64,000 nucleotides of DNA, taken from contig CALSNA010000006.1 of the NCBI GenBank assembly GCA_943787595.1, positions 1 to 64,000 of the forward strand. Reading direction: 5' to 3'. The DNA is from an uncultured Pseudomonadales bacterium. Its GTDB lineage: Bacteria > Pseudomonadota > Gammaproteobacteria > Pseudomonadales > Balneatricaceae. The notes beneath the pieces are model-generated. The model did not search any database, was not told the DNA's origin, and was given only the letters and a program-made list of their open reading frames with translations. This document shows positions 21,556 to 29,602 of the stretch, in pieces (position 1 is the stretch's first letter; each line of letters opens with the position of its first letter). Position numbers and translations under genes: made by a program.

Positions 21556-22032
21556 TTAAACATTACCTGACAGGCTTTTGAGCCTAGACCAGCTGTGCCA
21601 TTACGCTCGGCCAAAAAAATTTATTGCCTGAAAAAATCACTACTCCTACCCCACCTGCGGTTTGTGTGGGTTATTTTTGTGCAGATGCACGGTCCGTGCA
21701 ATGGGTCAATGAAATCGATCGCAAAAGCCCAGCAGGGTAGGGTGCCTGGCTATCAAATCATATAAATTAGCGATTATTCTATAACGCACGATATGCACAT
21801 GATTTGCACTACTTTGGTGGCCAAAATGACCTGTAATTGTTATTTGGCGGGGGTTGTCAGAGGTATCTATTAATCAATCAATGTTGACATAAAGTTGACA
21901 TTTTTAGAGTTAAAATGCTGTTTGACATTCAGTTGACATAAAATATATTTTTAAAAAAATATATAAATTACAGTTACTTAATAATAACTAAAGCTAGCTT
22001 AAAGTTTAATAAATATGTGATTTTAGGATGAA
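21556..22032. repeat. Left copy of a ~480-bp inverted repeat (partner at 63317-63804)
   Basis: This segment aligns almost end to end, in reverse orientation, with 63317-63804. The match runs from the GTTTAA end, through a GCTCGGCC/GGCCGAGC block, a cluster of TTGACAT motifs and an AT-rich tract, to the TTCATCC end. Differences are mostly single substitutions and short gaps, plus a divergent patch around 21740-21800. The right edge coincides with an abrupt switch into GC-rich phage-tail DNA. No complete gene lies inside. In the minus direction a short frame, seen also in the other copy, encodes an AERNGTA..GSKACQVMFN stretch. Confidence 0.85.
21884..21939. promoter_or_regulatory. Four iteron-like TTGACAT motifs in two phased pairs (left repeat)
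   Basis: TTGACAT occurs at 21884, 21895, 21922 and 21933. The spacing is 11, 27 and 11 bases, so each pair places both motifs on nearly the same helical face. A tract of almost pure A/T follows. The layout resembles a repressor operator, integrase arm sites, or replication iterons next to an unwinding region. Which of these applies cannot be told from the sequence. The array is preserved in the right repeat copy. Confidence 0.6.
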
Positions 22033-22034
22033 CT

Positions 22035-22124
22035 GTACCTGGTGCCCCAGGCCCGATCGAAATATCTGGCCAGCGCTTTGGCTTTGGTGAGCACCACCTG
22101 GCCATTGCCCGGACCCTGGGCTAG
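22035..22124 (+). pseudogene. 3' fragment of an upstream phage tail/baseplate gene
   Basis: About 29 codons (ending FGFGEHHLAIARTLG, then TAG) are open immediately after the repeat boundary and stop 9 bases before the fibre gene. The tail LGEHHLxIA-like sequence is reminiscent of phage tail-protein-I C-termini. The gene appears truncated at the repeat edge. The assignment rests on position and a short match. Confidence 0.35.
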
Positions 22125-22132
22125 GAGATTTT

Positions 22133-23032
22133 ATGCCATCCATTATTAAAACCACCGTCACCGTCAAACTGTATGGTCCTGATGGTACCGTGATCAACCA
22201 GCACCGCAACCAGGTGGTCAACACTGGCCAGCACTGGATCGCTACCCGCATCACCGGTGGCGGCAAAGCCGTCAGCCACATCGAAGTGGGCACCGGCACC
22301 TCACCCGTGGCCAGCACCGACACCCGGCTGCAGTTACCCCTGCACCGCCAGTCACTCAAGGCCGGCGACTGGTGCAACCTGACCATCGGCTCTCAGGCCG
22401 ACGGCCACAAGGAGGTGGTTAAATGCACGGCGATTGAGGGCAATACCATCACCGGCCAGGCCCTGCGCCTTGGCTATCGCTCGGGCACCCTAGTGGCCCT
22501 GCAGTTCTGTGTCGAGACGGTGCAGGATATCGTGGCCGGAATCCGCCAGGACTGGATCGGCCGTTTCTTCTGGTCCGCCCTTGACGCCAGTGATGAACCC
22601 AGCGCCCTGTGTTGCGATGGGGCCGAGTACAGCCGCAGCGAGTACCGCACGATTTACACGATGCACGGCCCGGATGGCACCTACATCCTGGGACCGGGCA
22701 ATGGTTCTACCACCTTTACCATGTTTGATGCCCAGGGCCGGTATCGCCCCCGATGCCGGCCCTGGCTGGCCATGTTTCCAGACCACAGCAATTCCGGCGA
22801 TGTGCCCGGGTCCATTGAGGATGACCAGAACCGCCAGCACACCCACACCATCAACAGGGGTTCTACAGAGAACAAAGGCGGGCGCGATCGCCACGGGTAT
22901 GTCCAGACTGACACCACCGACGTACATACCGCTGATCCCGAACAAGCCAAAGCGGATGCCCTGAGCATCAGCGGTGGTGATGAGGCCCAGCCCAAAAATG
23001 TGGCCCTGCGGCTATTTATGTATTACCGGTGA
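22133..23032 (+). CDS. Phage tail-collar / tail-fibre protein
   Basis: A 299-residue phage structural protein in GC-rich DNA. The N-terminal ~110 residues (KLYGPDGTVINQHRNQVVN, GKAVSHIEVGTGTSPV) resemble tail-fibre N-terminal domains. The C-terminal half has the Tail-collar fold: a CDGAEYSRSEYRTIY block, GNGSTTFTMFDAQGRYRPR, a HTHTI segment, and the typical ending GGDEAQPKNVALRLFMYY. Such proteins attach to the baseplate and contribute to receptor recognition. AGGAG lies 5-6 bases upstream of the ATG. No frameshift is visible. Codon use is far more GC-rich than in neighbouring chromosomal genes. Confidence 0.85.
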   Translation: MPSIIKTTVTVKLYGPDGTVINQHRNQVVNTGQHWIATRITGGGKAVSHIEVGTGTSPVASTDTRLQLPLHRQSLKAGDWCNLTIGSQADGHKEVVKCTAIEGNTITGQALRLGYRSGTLVALQFCVETVQDIVAGIRQDWIGRFFWSALDASDEPSALCCDGAEYSRSEYRTIYTMHGPDGTYILGPGNGSTTFTMFDAQGRYRPRCRPWLAMFPDHSNSGDVPGSIEDDQNRQHTHTINRGSTENKGGRDRHGYVQTDTTDVHTADPEQAKADALSISGGDEAQPKNVALRLFMYYR

Positions 23033-23046
23033 CCGGAGTGTAGCCC

Positions 23047-23461
23047 ATGACTTTGACCATCAGCATCAGTGGTGCCACAAACCTGCAACGCCAGTTACAG
23101 GCCCTGTGTCTGTCCCGTGCAGATCGGTTGCGCTATCACCGCTATCTGGGGCGTGAGGCGGTCAAACTGATCAGGGCGAAGCTGGCCAGGCCACCCGGTC
23201 CCAGGCCAGGGCATTGCTGAATGCTGGCTACCGAAAACCCCACGGGGGGCGGTTCTCCCAGCGCTGGATTATGGATCATATGACCCAAAAACAGGCGGGC
23301 CTGATCCTGCGCCTGCTGCGGGACGAACCGGACGGCCGCAAGGGTTAGTGGACCATTGACCTGCCGGCTGGTCATTTTTGGGACTCACCCGGGAGGAACG
23401 GCGCCAGGTGGGTCAACAGGTACTTAACAGGATGCAACAGGCTGCACGGCACAGGAGGTAA
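23047..23461 (+). pseudogene. Frameshifted phage virion-morphogenesis (tail-completion) protein
   Basis: Starting MTLTISISGATNLQRQLQAL, the frame is open for 57 codons and stops at 23218-23220. Recognisable protein continues in other frames: GYRKPHGGRFSQRWIMDHM, then MTQKQAGLILRLLRDEPDG, then LTREERRQVGQQVLNRMQQA ending at 23461, just before the sheath gene. The pattern LGREA..IR.. followed by a late LGLT-type segment fits the phage virion-morphogenesis/tail-completion family, which sits next to tail-sheath genes. At least two frame changes make it non-functional. Family identification is moderate. Confidence 0.6.
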
Positions 23462-23465
23462 CACC

Positions 23466-24593
23466 ATGGCCATCGGATCAGTCACAATCAATCACAGTAA
23501 CCGCAACCAGGGCAGTTTTGCCGGGGTGGAAAAGAAGTTTTTATTTACTGGCCCGGGGAGCAACAGCGACAACGACGACCAGGTGCTGTCACTCAATGGT
23601 GACAGTGATCTGGATGCCCTGCTCGGAGCCAGTGCATCATTACTTAAAACCCAGCTGCTGGCAGCCCGGGTTAATGCCGGCAATCAGTGGCTGGCCTGGG
23701 CCATACCCACCGCCGGCGACTGGGCCGATGCCGTCAATCTGGCCCTGGAAAAGCCCCACGACCTGGAACCGGAGGCGGTGGTGGTCTGCACCCCCGTGAC
23801 CGAAGCCAGCCAGATCAAGGCCGCACAGGCCAAAATGGTCGACGTCAATCTCAAACACGGCCTGTTTTTAACCGCCCACCTGTGTGTGGCCGGTATTGAT
23901 GCCGCCAGTGAAAGCTGGGCGCAGGCCCTGGCCCGCATCAGGGGGCTGGTCAGCACCCTGGTGGCCCATCGGGTATCGGTGACCGCCCTGCTGCACGGCA
24001 ACGATCTGGGCGTGGTCGCTGGACGCCTGTGTCATACGGGCGCAAGAGTAGCCGACACCCCCATGATGAACCGCACCGGGTCGCTGGTTAATCTGGGTGA
24101 CAGCCCGGTAGACAAGGACCAGCAACCCCTGACCATGGCCCACATCAGTGACCTGGCCACGGCCCGGATCTCGGTGCCCCAGTGGCATGCCGGCCAACCG
24201 GGCATGTACTGGGCCGATCACCCCCTACTGGACAAGGCCGGGGGCGACTTTCAGGTGTATGAACACCTGCGCATCCTGGACTATGTGGCCCGGTGGGTGC
24301 GGGTGCTGGCCCTGGCCAAAATTGGCGACCGTAGTCTGAACGGTACGCCTAAATCCATGGCGTTCCATACCAGCTATTTTATGCGGCCCCTGCGGGAGGC
24401 CAGCCACGAGGTGATCGTGGACGGTGAACCCTTCCCCAGGCGGATTCAATCACCGCAACCGGAGCACCTGATCATCACGTGGGCAACCCGGACGAAGGTG
24501 GATATCTATATTAAAGTCCGGCCCCTGAACTGCCCCAAAGACATCGGCATCAACCTGATGCTGGATCTCAACCCAGCCCCTGCAGCGGAGTAA
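23466..24593 (+). CDS. Contractile phage tail sheath protein (DUF2586 family)
   Basis: A 375-residue protein matching the DUF2586 tail-sheath-like family. Characteristic stretches are LDALLGASASLLKTQLLAAR, EPEAVVVCTPVTEASQIK, LLHGNDLGVVAGRLCHTG, PLTMAHISDLATARISVPQW, FHTSYFMRPLREASHEVIV and the C-terminal KVRPLNCPKDIGINLMLDL. A strong AGGAGG precedes the ATG. Length is full for the family. In contractile tails the sheath surrounds the tube and drives injection. It lies directly before the DUF2597 gene, the usual order. The frame is intact although its neighbours are damaged. Confidence 0.9.
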   Translation: MAIGSVTINHSNRNQGSFAGVEKKFLFTGPGSNSDNDDQVLSLNGDSDLDALLGASASLLKTQLLAARVNAGNQWLAWAIPTAGDWADAVNLALEKPHDLEPEAVVVCTPVTEASQIKAAQAKMVDVNLKHGLFLTAHLCVAGIDAASESWAQALARIRGLVSTLVAHRVSVTALLHGNDLGVVAGRLCHTGARVADTPMMNRTGSLVNLGDSPVDKDQQPLTMAHISDLATARISVPQWHAGQPGMYWADHPLLDKAGGDFQVYEHLRILDYVARWVRVLALAKIGDRSLNGTPKSMAFHTSYFMRPLREASHEVIVDGEPFPRRIQSPQPEHLIITWATRTKVDIYIKVRPLNCPKDIGINLMLDLNPAPAAE

Positions 24594-24600
24594 CCCAGCC

Positions 24601-24873
24601 ATGACCACCCAGCGACTAAGCAGCCAGGCATTTGACATTACCATCGGTGACATTGCCGTGAATGTGACGAGCCTGACCCTGGACATCACCGACAACACGA
24701 CCATTGAGGTGTTCGGCTGCAAACTGGTGCTGACCAGTCTGCTGAACATTGACAACAGCAACAGCCCGACCCAGAGCACCGTCAAGGTAGATTTTATGGT
24801 GACCGCCAGCGATTTTGTGCGCATCAATGGCATTCCGTATCTGGCGCAGGACAACCTGCCCAGCCTGAACTGA
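24601..24873 (+). CDS. DUF2597-family phage tail protein with internal deletion
   Basis: A 90-residue protein whose two ends match DUF2597 (probable tail tube partner of the DUF2586 sheath). The N-terminal SSQAFDITIGDIAVNVTSLT with LDITDNT and the C-terminal EVFGCKLVLTSLLNID, VTASDFVRINGIPYLAQD are both typical. From memory, family members are about 135-150 residues, with a 50-60 residue domain between LDITDN and the FGCKL block. Here those blocks are directly joined, suggesting an in-frame deletion near 24690-24710. The product would lack the centre of the fold and is probably inactive. The gene follows the sheath gene by 7 bases. Confidence 0.75.
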   Translation: MTTQRLSSQAFDITIGDIAVNVTSLTLDITDNTTIEVFGCKLVLTSLLNIDNSNSPTQSTVKVDFMVTASDFVRINGIPYLAQDNLPSLN

Positions 24874-24883
24874 GGACAAAATC

Positions 24884-25125
24884 ATGGCCAAGATCACAGC
24901 CCTTTATCTGGAACGCTTTGCCTATACCCCTGAAGGCACCCTGGGCCGGCTGGCCCTGCCTGAGCGAACGATCTACACCCTGAAGCCGCCCTGGCGCGAC
25001 AATCAGGTGAACATCAGCTGCATACCCGAGGGACCTACACGGTCAAACGCAACACCACCGGCCGCTGGAAATATTACAGGGTGCAACAGGTGCCCGGCCG
25101 AACCCACATTATTTTTTGTAACTGG
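24884..25125 (+). pseudogene. Frameshifted, truncated DUF5675 phage protein
   Basis: Begins MAKITALYLERFAYTPEGTL and continues to PPWRDNQVNISCIPEG, the hallmark LPWRDNxxxISCIPxG of DUF5675. One base is then missing near 25031, and TYTVKRNTTGRWKYYRVQQV, then PGRTHIIFCNW, continues in another frame. Homology stops at about 25125, where the sequence runs into a gene on the opposite strand. DUF5675 genes occur in phage tail or lysis regions; the function is unestablished. Confidence 0.65.
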
Positions 25126-25349
25126 TTCAGCTGCTGGCTGATTTTTTCCAGCTGGTCCTGGCGTTGCTTTTGTTCGGCAATCCATTGCTCCACATGATTC
25201 AGCCGCCGGCTGTTGATCTCAATGTCATGCTCGATACCGCTGCTGTACTGGATCACGCCCACGATCATCACGATGATGGTCAGAATAGTGGTGATCCATT
25301 TGGGCATAATCCCCAGCCACCTGATTTGATCTGTTTTTCGTAGCCCCAT
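25074..25349 (-). CDS. Small membrane-anchored coiled-coil phage protein, 3'-truncated
   Basis: A roughly 91-residue protein with one transmembrane helix (WITTILTIIVMIVGVIQYSS) and a Gln/Glu-rich coiled coil (RLNHVEQWIAEQKQRQDQLE, ISQQLNQLQK). I chose the internal ATG giving MGLRKTDQIRW because GAGGGA lies 7 bases upstream. The last ~12 residues are read through the antisense of the DUF5675 remnant, so the natural C-terminus has been replaced. Size and topology resemble phage lysis-cassette accessory proteins (spanin- or DUF2730-like), but no family is certain. It faces the tail genes, which suggests a deletion junction. Confidence 0.5.
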   Translation of the reverse strand: MGLRKTDQIRWLGIMPKWITTILTIIVMIVGVIQYSSGIEHDIEINSRRLNHVEQWIAEQKQRQDQLEKISQQLNQLQKIMWVRPGTCCTL

Positions 25350-25405
25350 GGCCCGGTCCCTCAATGGTCAGGGACCACACCCCATGTTACACTTGACCTG
25401 CCGTA

Positions 25406-25422
25406 AAAGGCCGGGGGCCTTT
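25406..25422. terminator. Compact GC-rich hairpin at the end of the phage remnant
   Basis: Perfect 7-base arms AAAGGCC and GGCCTTT enclose a three-base GGG loop. A-rich sequence precedes the stem and T residues end it, but no long T-run follows. It is probably a phage-derived bidirectional terminator. It is close to the right-hand limit of the GC-rich segment (about 25490). Confidence 0.45.
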
Positions 25423-25695
25423 GGTCGCATAACAGGATGTGGTCCTGCTTTGACAGCTGGCCGGGGTTTAGGAAGTTTCGGCTAGCTGCCCTCGTTTTTA
25501 TGTCACTGTATTTTGGGTACCGAGTTATACACTCAACGAATAAATTTAAATTCATTTCAATATTTTATATTGGAATCAAGTGTATCTACCCTTACCGCCA
25601 TTCCCTATGAACAATGAAGATAGTGTATGACTGACATCGCAGCACAAATCTAGAATGTAACGACAAATTTTAAATTACCTAGGCTAAATGAGAAT

Positions 25696-26490
25696 ATGCA
25701 ACAACTCCAACACCAGGCGCGTAAACGTTTTGGTCAAAACTTTTTACAAGATAGCATTGTCATTCATCAGATACTGATTAGTATTGCAGCTAAACCGGAG
25801 CATCATTTAGTTGAAATCGGCCCTGGTTTGGGTGCTATAACCGCACACTTGTTGAAGGCTTGTGACAGACTTGATGTTGTGGAACTGGATCGCGATTTAG
25901 TTACTATACTGCAACAACAGTTCAGCGGTTATGAGGCCAAGCTGGCGATCCATCAGGGAGATGCTCTAACTTTTGATTTTGATGCCTTGGCTAAGGATAA
26001 CCAGCCTATACGTGTGGTTGGCAATTTGCCTTACAATATCGCCACTCCGTTGATTTTTCACCTGTTGGCACAAACTAGAGCCATTGCAGATATGCATTTT
26101 ATGATGCAAAGGGAGGTAGTACAGCGGCTTGGCGCTGTTCCAGGTCAGAAACACTATGGGCAGTTGAGCATTATGGTTCAATATTACTGCCAGGTTGAAA
26201 TCTTGTTTGCAGTCCCACCGGAAGCCTTTAAACCTAAACCTAAGGTTAACTCAACTATGGTAAGGCTCATTCCTCACCAAAAACCGCCTTGGCATGCAAT
26301 GGATTTCAGTTGCTTTACTATGGTCGTCAAAACGGCCTTTACTCAACGTCGCAAAACTTTAGGCAACAATCTGAAGCCACTGCTAGATGCAATGACGCTA
26401 AAACATCTAGGTATTGACCCAGAGTTACGGCCAGAATGCCTTTGCGTTGCAAAATATGTACAAATAAGCAATCATTTATCTATGTATTGA
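25696..26490 (+). CDS. ksgA: 16S rRNA dimethyladenosine transferase KsgA
   Basis: A 264-residue enzyme that dimethylates A1518 and A1519 of 16S rRNA late in small-subunit assembly. The N-terminal KRFGQNFLQD is diagnostic. SAM motif I is VEIGPGLGAITAHLL. The catalytic motif is VGNLPYNIATPL, and the C-terminal domain has PPEAFKPKPKVNSTMVRL and AFTQRRKTLGNNL. Length is near the E. coli protein (273). First gene of ksgA-apaG-apaH; pdxA and surA, usually upstream, are absent, and phage DNA lies there instead. Confidence 0.97.
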   Translation: MQQLQHQARKRFGQNFLQDSIVIHQILISIAAKPEHHLVEIGPGLGAITAHLLKACDRLDVVELDRDLVTILQQQFSGYEAKLAIHQGDALTFDFDALAKDNQPIRVVGNLPYNIATPLIFHLLAQTRAIADMHFMMQREVVQRLGAVPGQKHYGQLSIMVQYYCQVEILFAVPPEAFKPKPKVNSTMVRLIPHQKPPWHAMDFSCFTMVVKTAFTQRRKTLGNNLKPLLDAMTLKHLGIDPELRPECLCVAKYVQISNHLSMY

Positions 26491-26737
26491 ATAATGAACA
26501 AAAATATTTTATGAGAACGCACTGAATTGCTAAAAAAAATATTATTATAGTGATATTGTGTCGCCTCCTAAAATCGACTTTTAGGTTCAGTTTCTGCGTA
26601 AGCTTTATTTTTTGTGACTTTATTTTTTTTAACAATGGCTATATATCTATAGTTGACTACAACACATCAGACACAAATGTCATAATATCGAAATATTTTG
26701 TGAAATAACTAAGTTAAGAAATTGCATTGGTGAAGCC

Positions 26738-27124
26738 ATGAATCAAAATCTAGATGACTACAATTTCGCTGTTGAGGTAACCAGCAACTTTTTACCAGAA
26801 CAATCTGACCCACAGCGCCAGCGTTATGTATTTGCTTACCATATCACCATTACCAATTGTGGCAACCTCAGTGCTCAATTACTCGCTCGCACATGGATTA
26901 TTACCAATGGCGATGGTAAGGCCCATGAAATATCTGGCGCAGGTGTGGTAGGCCAGCAGCCGTTTATTGGGCCAGGTCAGCACCACCAATATACCAGTGG
27001 TGCTGTACTGGAAACTGAGGTGGGTAGTATGCGCGGCTACTATAAAATGAAAGGTGAAGATGGCCAGATGTTTAATGCAGATATCAAGCCATTTACCCTG
27101 TCTTGTCCCAATGTATTACACTAG
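26738..27124 (+). CDS. apaG: ApaG (DUF525) protein
   Basis: A 128-residue fibronectin-III-like protein of the ApaG family. Conserved parts are RYVFAYHITITNCGNLSAQL, ARTWIITNGDG, EISGAGVVGQQPFIGPGQ (with the GxGxxG-like loop) and FTYxS-equivalent HHQYTSGAVLETEVGSMRGY. The biochemical role is not settled. It sits between ksgA and apaH, the standard gammaproteobacterial order, though with unusually long 187- to 247-base gaps. Confidence 0.95.
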   Translation: MNQNLDDYNFAVEVTSNFLPEQSDPQRQRYVFAYHITITNCGNLSAQLLARTWIITNGDGKAHEISGAGVVGQQPFIGPGQHHQYTSGAVLETEVGSMRGYYKMKGEDGQMFNADIKPFTLSCPNVLH

Positions 27125-27311
27125 ACTTTACTATAGCCAGATCAACAACAGGCTGTGGTATTAATAGCAAAAGTGGTACATAGAGGTAACGTATGGAATT
27201 GCTATTATTTGGGTTTTTATCAAGGATTAAGACAGTTACCAGCAAACATTATTCAGCACCTGATTATCCTATTATAATTCGATATATCGTTTAAAGTACG
27301 AGAACCAACCC

Positions 27312-28112
27312 ATGCCAACCTATGCTGTAGGCGATATACAGGGCTGTCTACAACCTCTGCAGAAACTGCTTGATCATGTTAGTTTTGGCTCCGGGGATTA
27401 TCTTTGGATTGCTGGGGACTTGATTAATCGTGGGCCCCAATCATTACAAACTCTTCGTTTTATTTACTCCATCAAAGATCTAGTTCAAATTGTGCTGGGT
27501 AACCATGATTTGCATCTATTGGCTCATCATGCTGTTTTTCAGGATGCTCCCCTCAATAAAACCCTACAGCCGATCATGCAAGCCCATGATCGTAATCAAT
27601 TGATGAATTGGCTACAAAACCAGCCTATACTGCACTATGACCAAGTTCTAGATACCGTTATGACTCATGCGGGTATTCCACCATACTGGGATTTATCCCA
27701 GGCTATTCAGCAGGCCATGGAACTAGAGCAGGTTCTCAGAGGAAACCAAGCTGATGAGTTTTTTACTCATATGTATGGTAATCAACCAGATCAATGGGAT
27801 GAAAGACTACAAAATTTAGACCTCTGGCGTTTTATAGCCAACAGTTTTACCCGCATGCGCTTTTTACATCTTGATGGGCGATTAGAATTCCGTCACAAAG
27901 GTGGAATATTTGAGGCACCAAAGCATCTAATACCTTGGTTTAAATTACCTCCCAAGGTCAAGGCTCGCCAGGTATTTGGACATTGGGCCTCATTAAAAGG
28001 TGAAACTGGACTGGAGAGTATAGTTAGCCTTGATGGAGGTTGCGTCTGGGGCGGGTGTCTCAAATTAATATGTCTTGAGACTTGCCAAAACTTCAGTGTC
28101 GCTTGTGCTTGA
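27312..28112 (+). CDS. apaH: Symmetrical bis(5'-nucleosyl)-tetraphosphatase
   Basis: A 266-residue calcineurin-like phosphoesterase that cleaves Ap4A into two ADP and also removes Np4 caps from RNA in E. coli. Metal-binding motifs are present: GDIQGC near the N-terminus, GDLINRGP, LGNHDLH, then HAGIPP and the C-terminal GHWASLKGE. FTRMRFL is also typical of ApaH. Length is close to other gammaproteobacterial ApaH. It ends the ksgA-apaG-apaH group. Confidence 0.96.
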   Translation: MPTYAVGDIQGCLQPLQKLLDHVSFGSGDYLWIAGDLINRGPQSLQTLRFIYSIKDLVQIVLGNHDLHLLAHHAVFQDAPLNKTLQPIMQAHDRNQLMNWLQNQPILHYDQVLDTVMTHAGIPPYWDLSQAIQQAMELEQVLRGNQADEFFTHMYGNQPDQWDERLQNLDLWRFIANSFTRMRFLHLDGRLEFRHKGGIFEAPKHLIPWFKLPPKVKARQVFGHWASLKGETGLESIVSLDGGCVWGGCLKLICLETCQNFSVACA

Positions 28113-28453
28113 ATCATCAGCTTTACATTTGGCAAATTTGAGAGTTGCTGTAATCTGGTATAGTGTGGGTATTCTATAAACGACATTTAGTAAGTAGTCT
28201 GTCCCAGACTAAGACAATATCGTAATCACGCAACAGAAAAAATATATAGTCTCTTGATACAAACAAAACCAATATTGTCTTTAGGAGAATTTACTGCATG
28301 AAAGATACCTTGGCAAGGTAGTTTGTTTCCATGGAACACCTAATCTTAACTCCTTCATTGATTGCCATATTAGAATAGACCCACTATCGTCTTTGTGCTG
28401 CCTTGTTCGGCACATCCCACCAATCAGGATCGTCTCATCAATGGTGCCAGAAT

Positions 28454-29602
28454 ATGCTTGATTTAACGGCCGGGAAATTGCAATGCTATCTGGTGGGTGG
28501 CGCTGTGCGGGATAAATTGTTGGGTCTACCAGTACGTGAACGAGACTGGGTAGTGATAGGCGCAAGACCAAAGCAGATGTTAGCACTTGGATATACTCAG
28601 GTAGGAATCGATTTCCCAGTCTTTTTACACCCAAAAACTAAAGAGGAGTATGCCCTAGCACGTACAGAGCGAAAATGTGGTACAGGCCATAATGGCTTCC
28701 GTATCCATACTGACTCGAATATTACTTTGGAACAGGATCTGCTGCGCCGTGATCTAACTATCAATGCTATAGCTAGCACTGATACCGGTAAACTGGTGGA
28801 CCCCTACGGAGGCCAGAGAGATATTCAATTGCGCCAGTTACGTCATGTCTCGTCAGCCTTTAATGAAGACCCATTGCGAGTGCTACGATTAGCACGCTTT
28901 GCCGCACATCTGTGGCAATTTAATTTCAGTATTGCTAAACCTACATTGAAGTTAGTACGCCAGATGGTTAGCAGAGGAGAATTACAACAGCTGGTGCCTG
29001 AGCGCATTTGGCAAGAAACCCACAAGGCCCTGCAAACTCGCAACCCCGAAGTTTTTTTCTACCGGCTGTATCAATGGGGTGCTCTGAAACAGGTTATGCC
29101 TGAATATGGCCAATTTTTTCAGCATACCCGTTCACCAATACAACCTCTAAAAAAAATAAGCCAGTTACATGAAAACCCGGTATTACGACTGGCTAGCTTA
29201 CTATTTCAGCTTAACCAAAATCAGATTAGGTACCTTGGCAAGCGCTTTCGAATACCAGGCAGCTATCTCCAGCTAGCCATCGCCATCAGCCGTTATCAAC
29301 GTCAATTACGCCAATACACAGCCCTGAATGCATCACAAAAGCAGCAGCTGTTAAGAGTGACTCGTCTGCTCAAAGAGCCCCACCGGCTAGCAGACCTTAT
29401 AAGGTTATGCGTTGTTATCAGCCTTTGTGAACAACATAAACCCGGTATTTTAATGGACTCCCAACGCATCATGCAGGATATTCAGACGGTAAATTCTGTG
29501 ACGGCAGCAGAATTTATGTCCCAGGGTATCACTGGCCAAGCCTTGGGAGATGCCCTACAAAAGGCCCAAGTGCAAGCGCTTGAACTGAGTATTGATAGTT
29601 AA
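28454..29602 (+). CDS. cca: CCA-adding tRNA nucleotidyltransferase with eroded HD domain
   Basis: About 382 residues. The nucleotidyltransferase domain is intact: [20 protein letters not shown] with [26 protein letters not shown] containing the DLxRRDxTINAIA motif, and the [16 protein letters not shown] segment. It adds or repairs the 3' CCA of tRNA. The C-terminal half is poor: where gammaproteobacterial Cca has an HD phosphohydrolase (a HDLGK-like motif), this protein has [20 protein letters not shown] without the His-Asp pair. The start is uncertain: the ATG here gives [13 protein letters not shown], while a TTG at 28478 would give MQCYLVGG, closer to homologues. Transferase activity is likely retained and HD activity lost. 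Confidence 0.9.
   Translation: MLDLTAGKLQCYLVGGAVRDKLLGLPVRERDWVVIGARPKQMLALGYTQVGIDFPVFLHPKTKEEYALARTERKCGTGHNGFRIHTDSNITLEQDLLRRDLTINAIASTDTGKLVDPYGGQRDIQLRQLRHVSSAFNEDPLRVLRLARFAAHLWQFNFSIAKPTLKLVRQMVSRGELQQLVPERIWQETHKALQTRNPEVFFYRLYQWGALKQVMPEYGQFFQHTRSPIQPLKKISQLHENPVLRLASLLFQLNQNQIRYLGKRFRIPGSYLQLAIAISRYQRQLRQYTALNASQKQQLLRVTRLLKEPHRLADLIRLCVVISLCEQHKPGILMDSQRIMQDIQTVNSVTAAEFMSQGITGQALGDALQKAQVQALELSIDS

Noticed and set aside
21430-21560. Possible zinc-ribbon-like coding on the minus strand at the left repeat edge (CDQNGQCELC)
   Set aside because: It requires a frameshift to join the conserved ACQVMFN stretch and is absent from the other copy.
22490-22995. Long open frames antisense to the tail-fibre gene
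   Set aside because: They are GC-rich shadow frames opposite the conserved tail-collar sequence, with no ribosome site or family.
23640-24449. Several long frames on the minus strand opposite the tail sheath gene
   Set aside because: High GC removes stop codons by chance; the sheath frame itself has full family conservation.
25361-25555. A 64-codon minus-strand frame at the phage remnant edge
   Set aside because: It crosses the GC/AT composition boundary and a terminator-like hairpin, and has no protein-like conservation.
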